From the NCBI GenBank assembly GCA_003023245.1, contig PXTR01000029.1, positions 1 to 7,596 of the forward strand: a DNA stretch of 7,596 bases, written 5' to 3'. The notes beneath the pieces are model-generated. The model had not been told where the DNA came from and ran no database searches. It worked only from the letters and a program-made list of their open reading frames with translations. This stretch comes from Bacteroidetes bacterium QS_8_68_15 (lineage in GTDB: Bacteria > Bacteroidota > Rhodothermia > Rhodothermales > Salinibacteraceae). The position numbers were made by a program, and so were the translations under genes. Positions 1 through 4,956 of the stretch are shown here, in pieces. Position 1 is the stretch's first letter. Every line of letters starts with the position of its first letter.

Positions 1-1623
1 CGTGCCCCCGTCCGGCCCGTCCCACGTCAGTTCGTCGACGAACGGGCGGTGCAGATCGATGTCGTCATCGTTCTCCGGGAGCTGGTCCGGCCCGCACTTC
101 TCGCGCAGCTCGGCGATGGAGCCGATGACCTCGATGTGTTCTTCGTTCTCGTCGCTCTGCCAGACCGGCAGCGGCGTGCCCCAGTAGCGCCTTCGTGAGA
201 GGGCCCAGTCCACGTTGCCTTCCAGCCATTCCCCGAACCGCCCCGTGCCGATGCCCTCCGGCTGCCAGTTGATCGTCTTGTTGAGCTCCACGAGGCGGTC
301 TTTGATGGCCGTCGTTTCGATGAACCAGCTCTCGACGGGATAGCTCATCAGGGGCGTGCCCTTGCGCCAGTCGTGCGGGTAGTTGTGCAGATACGTCTCG
401 TGGAGGTAGAGCAGGCCGCGCTCCTTGAGGTCATCGTTGACCGTGTCGTCGGCGTCTTTGAACCACTCGCCTTCCACCAGCGGCGCTTCGTCGGTGAAGT
501 GGCCTTCCTCGCCGATGGGGCAAAAGAGCGGCAGGCCCTCCCGCTGCACGCCGATTTTGTAGTCGTCCGCCCCGAAGGCCGGCGCCATGTGGACCACGCC
601 GGTCCCTTCCTCGGTCGTCACGAAGTCGCCTTCCAGCACGCGCCAGCAATCGTCCGCCCCGTCGCGGTCGGTGAAGTAATCGTAGAGCGGCTCGTAGCGC
701 GCCTCGATCAGTTCACTCCCCGGAAAGCGCTCGACGATTTCGTATTCTTCGCCCTGAAGGACGTCCTCGACGCAGCTCTGCGCAAGAATCAACGATTCGC
801 CCACGCTCCCGCGTCCCCGCTCTCCCGCGCTCGTCAAACGCAGTTTGACATATTCCACGTCCGGTCCCACCGCCAGCGCCGTGTTGGAGATGAGCGTCCA
901 CGGCGTCGTCGTCCACGCGAGGAAGTACGTGTCGTCCTCGCCGGCTACGGGAAAGCGAATGTAGACGCTCGGGTCCTGCGTCTCCTCGTAGCCGAGGCTC
1001 ACCTCGTGGCTCGACAGGACGGTGCCGCTGCCCGGGCTGTACCACTGAATCTTGTAGCCCTTGTAGAGCAGCCCCTTTTCCCAGATCTGCTTCAGCAGCC
1101 ACCAGACCGTCTCGATGTACTCCGATTCGTAGGTGACGTACGGGTCGTCCAGATCGACCCAGTAGCCCATGCGGCGCGTGAGGTCGTCCCACAGCTCGCG
1201 GTACTCCAATACGCTCTCGCGGCATCTCGCGTTGTAATCCTCAATGCCGTAGTCGAGCACGTCTTGGCGGTCCTCCAGCCCCAGCTCTTTTTCGACCTCG
1301 ATCTCGACGGGGAGGCCGTGGGTGTCCCATCCCGCTTTGCGCTCCACCCGGTAGCCCTGCATCGTCTTGTAGCGGCAGAACAGGTCCTTGATCGCCCGCG
1401 ACATGACGTGGTGGATGCCGGGGCGCCCGTTGGCGGTGGGCGGGCCTTCGTAGAAGGTGAACGTCGGCGCGCCTTCTCGCTCGGTGAGGCTTTTTTCGAA
1501 CGTGTCCTCTTCGTCCCAGCGCGCTAAGATGCGCTCTTCGAGAGCGGGCAGGTCGAAGCGCTCAGGGGTCGGAAAGGAGGCGGGCGAGTCAGTCGCCGCG
1601 TCGGGGGCGTCGTCGGGGGGCAT
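1..1623 (-). CDS. ileS: Isoleucyl-tRNA synthetase, N-terminal 541 residues (3' end outside window)
   Basis: Cytoplasmic class I aminoacyl-tRNA synthetase that charges tRNA-Ile with isoleucine and hydrolyses misacylated Val-tRNA. The frame is open from ATG 1623 to the left edge; about half of a usual ~1,050-residue type-2 enzyme is present. Visible in order: the HIGH-type motif as GIHH (residues 69-72, within NGRPGIHHV); KAGWDTHGLPVEIE; the start of the editing (CP1) domain with WTTTPWT (237-243); the editing-site stretch GTGVVHMAPAFGADDY (340-355); and the return to the catalytic core with LSRRRYWGTPLPVW (about 474-487). KMSKS lies outside the window. Positions where type-2 relatives carry two zinc-binding Cys pairs read YSPGSGT (195-201) and PHDWRKGT (416-423), without cysteine. 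Residues 264-275 are a Gly/Arg-rich insert made by a C-rich DNA repeat. ATG 1623 is chosen because it is the only ATG before the in-frame stop at 1744-1746 and fits the family N-terminus. No Shine-Dalgarno is evident. Confidence 0.97.
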   Translation of the reverse strand, partial: MPPDDAPDAATDSPASFPTPERFDLPALEERILARWDEEDTFEKSLTEREGAPTFTFYEGPPTANGRPGIHHVMSRAIKDLFCRYKTMQGYRVERKAGWDTHGLPVEIEVEKELGLEDRQDVLDYGIEDYNARCRESVLEYRELWDDLTRRMGYWVDLDDPYVTYESEYIETVWWLLKQIWEKGLLYKGYKIQWYSPGSGTVLSSHEVSLGYEETQDPSVYIRFPVAGEDDTYFLAWTTTPWTLISNTALAVGPDVEYVKLRLTSAGERGRGSVGESLILAQSCVEDVLQGEEYEIVERFPGSELIEARYEPLYDYFTDRDGADDCWRVLEGDFVTTEEGTGVVHMAPAFGADDYKIGVQREGLPLFCPIGEEGHFTDEAPLVEGEWFKDADDTVNDDLKERGLLYLHETYLHNYPHDWRKGTPLMSYPVESWFIETTAIKDRLVELNKTINWQPEGIGTGRFGEWLEGNVDWALSRRRYWGTPLPVWQSDENEEHIEVIGSIAELREKCGPDQLPENDDDIDLHRPFVDELTWDGPDGGT

Positions 1624-1641
1624 GGAGGCGGGCCGTGGGGG

Positions 1642-1679
1642 GCTTGCGCGCTTGGCTGCGAGGCAGAAGAGGCGCAAGC
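1642..1679 (-). promoter_or_regulatory. Nested hairpin in the ileS leader
   Basis: A perfect 8-bp inverted repeat (GCTTGCGC at 1642-1649 and GCGCAAGC at 1672-1679) encloses a second 4-bp stem (CTGC 1656-1659, GCAG 1663-1666) with a 3-nt loop. It lies 19 to 56 nt upstream of the ileS ATG, inside the 97-bp gap after the preceding gene. There is no U-tract, so an ordinary intrinsic terminator is unlikely. It may be an RNA structure affecting ileS translation, or a DNA operator. The inverted repeat is seen; the function is inferred. Confidence 0.4.
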
Positions 1680-1720
1680 GTACGACCAGTTCACGCGCCT
1701 TGTTCACCGACGATGGATGT

Positions 1721-2128
1721 TCAACGCCGATTGACCGACCGGTTCACCGGCGGGAAGCGCGTGAGCACGACCAGCAGGCACGTACCGTCGTCAGTGACGC
1801 GCGGGGCGGCGCTCTGCACGTGCCACCCGTCGTCGAGATGCGAGGCCACCTCGGGGTGGGTGCGGACGGCCTCGCCGTTGCGGAAGTCGACCGTCAGCAG
1901 TCGGGTGTGCGGCGCGTCGGGGCGGGGGACGCTGCCGCTCCGAGCGTTCTCCGGGGCGGCCTGCAGCGCCTCCTGCGCCCGCTCGCGAGAGGCGGCGCCG
2001 GCTGCCTCCTCGCTCGGACGGTCGTCTTCTTCGGCGACTGCGCGTTCTTCAGCGGAGGGGTCGGGCGAAGAACGGTGCGCGGGACGACGGGGAGGGCGCG
2101 GGGCGTCGTCGGTGGACGGAGTAGCCAT
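1721..2128 (-). CDS. Hypothetical protein, 135 residues, disordered N-terminus and small alpha/beta C-terminal domain
   Basis: I do not recognise this gene. Residues 1-70 are low-complexity and charged (Pro, Arg, Glu, Ala), probably disordered. Residues about 76-124 look folded: a strand (RLLTVDF), a short helix region (EVASHLDDGWHV) and a second strand pair ending in TCLLVVLTR. The DDGW-hydrophobic step followed by a final strand loosely recalls small DUF4177-like proteins (their EGW motif), but this is only a resemblance. No signal peptide or membrane segment is visible. ATG 2128 (MATPSTDD) is preferred over upstream in-frame starts, which would add a Ser/Arg-rich unfoldable stretch and run back into the end of divIVA. 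It sits between divIVA (268-bp gap) and ileS (97-bp gap), in the same direction. A hairpin lies just upstream of its start. Confidence 0.7.
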   Translation of the reverse strand: MATPSTDDAPRPPRRPAHRSSPDPSAEERAVAEEDDRPSEEAAGAASRERAQEALQAAPENARSGSVPRPDAPHTRLLTVDFRNGEAVRTHPEVASHLDDGWHVQSAAPRVTDDGTCLLVVLTRFPPVNRSVNRR

Positions 2129-2142
2129 GGGGCCGAGCCGCT

Positions 2143-2184
2143 CGCGTTGCGTACCGGCGGTGCGGCCCGGTCGCACGCAACGCG
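2143..2184 (-). promoter_or_regulatory. 10-bp perfect inverted repeat upstream of the 135-residue gene
   Basis: CGCGTTGCGT (2143-2152) is exactly mirrored by ACGCAACGCG (2175-2184). The 22-nt loop can form a further 5-bp stem (ACCGG 2153-2157 with CCGGT 2167-2171), leaving a 3-nt bulge. The structure ends 15 nt before the ATG at 2128. No T-run follows on either strand, which argues against a classical terminator. A leader hairpin or a dyad operator is possible; nothing in the sequence decides between them. Confidence 0.45.
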
Positions 2185-2235
2185 CTTGATGGGCAAATGG
2201 GGGAGAAGGGCGGGCGAAGAGAAGCCACCGATCCG

Positions 2236-2257
2236 GGCTTCGACCGAAAGCGAAGCC
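2236..2257. repeat. 7-bp inverted repeat in the divIVA 3' spacer
   Basis: GGCTTCG (2236-2242) and CGAAGCC (2251-2257) form a perfect 7-bp stem with an 8-nt loop, about 140 bp downstream of the divIVA stop. It could end divIVA transcription, but there is no U-tract after it on the minus strand. The rest of the 268-bp spacer (2129-2396) shows no convincing ORF; it holds this repeat and the larger dyad at 2143-2184. Confidence 0.3.
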
Positions 2258-2396
2258 AGAGGACGAGTGGGATCGCGTGGATGTATCGAAAGCGCTTCCA
2301 GGGCGCAAGTTCTTCCGTGATTCGCACTCGCCCCCGCCTTTCTTCCTTCGTTGCAAATCCTTTACGAGCAAACGGTTGTCGTCCCGAAAGCGCTCG

Positions 2397-3635
2397 TCAC
2401 TCGTCGATGTCGTTGAGAATGCGACGGATCTTTTCGATTTCATCGGGCGAGGCGGTCACCTCCTCGCTCGCGCGGTTCTCTTCCGGTGGGTTCGGTTCCG
2501 CTCGACTGTCCTTTGCGCCGCCGCCGTCACGGGATGTCGGGGAAGTCGATTCGAGTGCGTCTCCCTTCTCCTCCTCGTTGCCGTCGCCCTGTTCGGCGGC
2601 AGCGTCCGACAGAGCGGGTGGTGCGTTTTCGAACTGGTCCAGAACGTCCGTCACGTCTCCAGCCTCTTCGCTCTCCTCCTCCGGCGACGTTTGCTCCGGA
2701 GACGTTTGCTCCGGCGACGCGTTCTCCGTGGGTGACTCGTTTTCCGCAGGCGCTTCGGCGGATGCCGAAGGAGACGCCGTCGTGGCCGTTTGCTGCTCCG
2801 GCGAAGGCGGGTTCGCTTCGTCGCTTGGCAGCGAGGTGGCCTCCGAAAGGTCTTCCGAAACCGGCAGGTCGAAGTCGTCTCCAGACGACACTTCTTCGTG
2901 CCGTTCGTACCCCTCCGCGCGCGGCGAGCCCGCTTGTGCAGACGTTGCTTGCGGCGCTTGCTGCGCCGCGTCCTGCGCCGCGGCGGACGGGGGGGCGGCA
3001 GGGGCGGGTTCGGAAGACGAGGCGGAACCCGCGGCCGCTGACGGAGCCGGTGCGTCGTCGCGCGCTGCGGCGTCGCGGGACGGCTGCTCTCCCTCGGGGG
3101 GCGGCGTGGCACCGCCGGGCTGTGGCGCGGCGCTGCCCAGGTGTTGCGCCAGATGGTCGGGGAGCGCCTCGCGCAGGGCGTCGGGGTCTTCATCGTCGAA
3201 GCGTAGCAGCAGCTCCATCTCCGACATCAGGAAGGCGCGCAGGCGGGAGACGACCTCGTCGCGCCGATCATGGAGCTGGCCGACCTGGCGGCGCATCACT
3301 TCGCGCTCCTCGCGGGCCTCCCGTTTGATCTCGTCCCCTTGCGCCTCGGCCTCCTGAATCATCAGCTTGGCCTTGCGCTCGGCATTTTCGATTTTCTGCT
3401 CGGAGTTTTCGCGCGCGGTCTGGAGCGCCTCCTGAAGGGCCTCCTCGACCTGCTGGTAGTGCTCCATTTTGCCTTCGAGCGCTTCGACCTGGTCTTCCAG
3501 CCGCCGCTGCTCGTCGAGCATTTCCTCCCACTGCTCGGAGACCATCTGCAAGAACGCCTCCACGTCGTCTTTGCTGTACCCGCGCAGCGACGTGTTGAAG
3601 CTCTGCTTGCGGATGTCGAGCGGGGAGAGTTTCAT
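2397..3635 (-). CDS. divIVA: DivIVA-family polar/septal scaffold protein with long disordered tail
   Basis: Membrane-curvature-sensing coiled-coil scaffold of the DivIVA family, which marks poles and division sites and recruits growth or division proteins. The N-terminus MKLSPLDIRKQSFNTSLRGY aligns without gaps to residues 1-20 of Bacillus subtilis DivIVA (from memory): Phe13, Arg18, Gly19 and Tyr20 are kept, while the membrane-inserting Phe17 is Leu17. SKDDVEAFL follows as usual. Residues about 30-145 are a long, Glu/Arg/Gln-rich coiled coil. Residues about 150-395 are a Pro/Ala/Ser/Glu-rich, probably disordered linker with a short repeat (SPEQT, about 304-318) and a few hydrophobic islands (DDFDLPVSEDL; VTDVLDQFENAPPAL). 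The last 15 residues (DEIEKIRRILNDIDE) look like an amphipathic helix. At 412 residues it is far longer than Bacillus DivIVA (about 164). No Shine-Dalgarno precedes ATG 3635; a 7-nt repeat array abuts it. The product may be labelled only 'DivIVA domain-containing protein' elsewhere. Confidence 0.93.
   Translation of the reverse strand: MKLSPLDIRKQSFNTSLRGYSKDDVEAFLQMVSEQWEEMLDEQRRLEDQVEALEGKMEHYQQVEEALQEALQTARENSEQKIENAERKAKLMIQEAEAQGDEIKREAREEREVMRRQVGQLHDRRDEVVSRLRAFLMSEMELLLRFDDEDPDALREALPDHLAQHLGSAAPQPGGATPPPEGEQPSRDAAARDDAPAPSAAAGSASSSEPAPAAPPSAAAQDAAQQAPQATSAQAGSPRAEGYERHEEVSSGDDFDLPVSEDLSEATSLPSDEANPPSPEQQTATTASPSASAEAPAENESPTENASPEQTSPEQTSPEEESEEAGDVTDVLDQFENAPPALSDAAAEQGDGNEEEKGDALESTSPTSRDGGGAKDSRAEPNPPEENRASEEVTASPDEIEKIRRILNDIDE
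2680..2724 (-). repeat. Three 15-bp tandem repeats coding SPEQT-like units in divIVA
   Basis: Three consecutive 15-bp units (2680-2694, 2695-2709, 2710-2724) share the pattern TCCGGMGACGTTTGC; the first two differ by one base and the third is more diverged. On the minus strand they code SPEQT, SPEQT and a degenerate copy. They lie in the disordered linker, where copy number could vary without harming the fold. Confidence 0.75.
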
Positions 3636-3676
3636 GGCGTGTTGCGTGAGGCGTATTGCGTAGTGCGTATTTCGTA
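3635..3676 (-). repeat. Six degenerate 7-nt repeats directly upstream of the divIVA start
   Basis: Read on the minus strand this stretch divides exactly into TACGAAA, TACGCAC, TACGCAA, TACGCCT, CACGCAA and CACGCCA, the final A being the first base of the divIVA ATG. All six units share yACG at positions 1-4. The array fills the place where a ribosome binding site would be, and no Shine-Dalgarno is present. Confidence 0.8.
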
Positions 3677-3718
3677 AGATTGCTGAGCCGGAGCGAACCC
3701 CCCTCGACCTGTTTTCAT

Positions 3719-3760
3719 TACGCGATACGTTTTACGAGCCTGCGTTTGCGCATTGCGCCA
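3719..3760 (+). repeat. Second 7-nt repeat array, inverted relative to the one at divIVA
   Basis: On the plus strand this reads TACGCGA, TACGTTT, TACGAGC, CTGCGTT, TGCGCAT, TGCGCCA, again six heptamers over 42 nt, with one unit shifted by a base. It mirrors the array at 3635-3676 across a 42-nt spacer (3677-3718) that lacks the repeat. Together they form an imperfect inverted repeat (about 23 of 42 positions identical in a gapless comparison) with TGGCG/CGCCA outer ends. Confidence 0.65.
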
Positions 3761-3808
3761 TTTGGAACAGCAACGTCCTTCTCATCAAGCCAGGCCGCTC
3801 CCGAGCCG

Positions 3809-4567
3809 TCAGTCGTAGTCACGCGGGCCGAAAAGGGCGCTGCCGAGGCGCAGCATCGTGGCGCCTTCTTCGACGGCGATCTCGAAATCGTTCGACATGC
3901 CGATCGAGAGACAGCTCATCTCGACCTGCGGGTTGTCCGAAGCATCGTAGGTGTCGAACAGCTCGTTCATCCGGCGAAACTGCCCGCGCACGACGTCGTC
4001 CTCGCCCGAGAACGACGCCATCGCCATCAGGCCCTGGACGCGCAGATGCTCTCGCGAGGCCAGCTCGTCGAGGAAGGCGTGCGTGTCTTCGGGGGCGAGG
4101 CCGTACTTTTGCTCCGCCCCGGTGATGTTGGTCTGCACGAGGCAGGGCAGGGTGCGGTCGTTTTTGGCGGCGCGCTTGTCGAGCTCGTCGGCCAGGCGCG
4201 GGCTGTCGAGCGCCTGAAAGACGTCGGCGTGGCGGGCGACGAACTTGGCCTTGTTGCGCTGGAGGTGGCCGACCATGTGCCATTCGAAGCCCTCTGTGCC
4301 GCCGCCGAAGGCGCCGGGCTGCTCGCGGGCTTTGTCGCGCAGCTCGCGGGCGCGGTTTTCGCCGAAGCGGGAGAGGCCCGCCTCATGCGCGGCCCGAATC
4401 GCCGCCGGCGGGAACGTCTTGGAGACGGCCACGAGCGTAATCTCGTCGCGGTCACGCCCGGCGCGCTCACAGGCAGCGGCGATGCGCTCCTCGACTTGTC
4501 GGAGGCGGTCGGCGATGGCCTGCGCGGAGGTTTGATCGTCAGCCGATGCGGCAGCGGTTTCGGGCAT
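3809..4567 (-). CDS. yggS: YggS/PROSC-family PLP-binding homeostasis protein
   Basis: Cytoplasmic pyridoxal-5'-phosphate carrier of the YggS/YlmE/PROSC (COG0325) family; it binds PLP without known catalysis and keeps vitamin B6 and amino-acid pools balanced. The 252-residue length is normal. Visible family marks: LVAVSKTFP with the PLP-binding lysine at Lys50, RFGENRARE (68-76), WHMVGHLQRNKAKF (96-109), QTNITGAEQKYGL (145-157), and the phosphate-binding C-terminal stretch LSIGMSNDFEIAVEEG (220-235) ending in LRLGSALFGPRDYD. ATG 4567 (MPETAAAS) is preferred to an upstream ATG at 4705, because that extension would overlap the CPXCG gene and is not family-like. A 59-bp gap separates it from the gene before and 173 bp from divIVA after. 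Its place upstream of divIVA and ileS matches ylmE in Gram-positive bacteria. Confidence 0.96.
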   Translation of the reverse strand: MPETAAASADDQTSAQAIADRLRQVEERIAAACERAGRDRDEITLVAVSKTFPPAAIRAAHEAGLSRFGENRARELRDKAREQPGAFGGGTEGFEWHMVGHLQRNKAKFVARHADVFQALDSPRLADELDKRAAKNDRTLPCLVQTNITGAEQKYGLAPEDTHAFLDELASREHLRVQGLMAMASFSGEDDVVRGQFRRMNELFDTYDASDNPQVEMSCLSIGMSNDFEIAVEEGATMLRLGSALFGPRDYD

Positions 4568-4569
4568 AT

Positions 4570-4596
4570 GCTGGTTAGCTGGTTTTCTGATTGGTT
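4570..4596. repeat. Short 8-nt-period repeat just before yggS
   Basis: On the plus strand GCTGGTTA (4570-4577) and GCTGGTTT (4578-4585) are followed by a weaker copy, GATTGGTT (4589-4596). On the coding strand this gives repeated AACCAGC motifs ending two bases before the yggS ATG. No Shine-Dalgarno is seen. It is short, so chance cannot be excluded. Confidence 0.4.
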
Positions 4597-4626
4597 CGAA
4601 CAGGTGCCGATGCTCCAGGGTGGCCG

Positions 4627-4806
4627 TTACTGCGCCGGTCGGGCGTCGAAGGTCGTGATCTGACCGCGGCGGGCGGCGTAGTGGATGCGGAGGGGGCGGC
4701 AGCACACTTCGCAGTCCTCGACGTAGGTCTGTTCGGCGACCGAGGGGTCCAGCAGCATCGAGATCTGCTCCCAGCAGCAGGGGCAGGTGAAGACGTGTTC
4801 GATCAT
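4627..4806 (-). CDS. CPXCG-motif small cysteine-rich protein, 59 residues
   Basis: Small zinc-ribbon-like protein of the 'CPXCG motif-containing cysteine-rich protein' family, common in bacteria and without a defined function. The sequence opens MIEHVFTCPCCWEQISMLLD, giving Cys8 and Cys11 of the first knuckle (with an extra Cys10), followed by SEQ/AEQTYVEDCEVCC-type spacing with Cys32, Cys35 and Cys36 in the second. It ends with a two-strand tail, QITTFDARPAQ. The four-Cys layout suggests one bound zinc ion. Full length for the family (about 60 residues). ATG 4806 is the only reasonable start. It lies 150 bp after the permease and 59 bp before yggS, all in the same direction, so it may share a transcript with yggS. 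Confidence 0.93.
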   Translation of the reverse strand: MIEHVFTCPCCWEQISMLLDPSVAEQTYVEDCEVCCRPLRIHYAARRGQITTFDARPAQ

Positions 4807-4863
4807 GGTGGAGATGATGTGCTTCAGTGGTTGTAGTGTCGTGGGAATAAAGTGTTCGCTGCG

Positions 4864-4940
4864 GAGCGGGGAGGGGGGCGGGAGTGCGGGAGATCGCCTA
4901 CGCGCTTGTGCTTCGCACGCTCTCCCACGCCCTCCTTTCC
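4864..4940. repeat. GC-rich imperfect inverted repeat with 8-nt periodicity between permease and CPXCG gene
   Basis: The left arm (4873-4893) contains GGGCGGGAGTGCGGGAGA and the right arm (4920-4938) contains CTCTCCCACGCCCTCC. The arms pair if one 8-nt unit is looped out. The apex carries a perfect small hairpin, GTGC-TTC-GCAC (4908-4918). CCC/GGG triplets recur about every 8 bases. The element begins 17 bp beyond the permease stop, so it could act as a 3'-end structure, but no T-run follows on the minus strand. Confidence 0.5.
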
Positions 4941-4956
4941 GTCTGTTGTGCCCGGC

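Noticed and set aside
373..1527. 384-residue open frame on the plus strand
   Set aside because: Exactly antisense to ileS; the GC-rich third positions keep the opposite frame open. The minus-strand frame has clear IleS motifs and runs open to the window edge.
1624..1720. T-box riboswitch before ileS
   Set aside because: The 97-bp gap is too short and lacks a terminator/antiterminator pair or a recognisable T-box sequence; only a simple nested hairpin is present.
2129..2443. N-terminal extension of the 135-residue gene up to 2443
   Set aside because: It would overlap the divIVA stop and read through the spacer hairpins; the added residues look non-coding and MATPSTDD at 2128 is a natural start.
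2197..3357. 386-residue Ser-rich plus-strand frame
   Set aside because: Antisense to the divIVA coiled coil and linker; the serine richness comes from reverse reading of Glu/Ala/Pro codons.
3635..3760. CRISPR-like array
   Set aside because: The repeats are 7 nt, contiguous and degenerate, with no unique spacers between them and no cas genes nearby.
4568..4705. N-terminal extension of yggS to ATG 4705
   Set aside because: Overlaps the real CPXCG gene and adds a Pro/Arg/His-rich stretch not found in the family.
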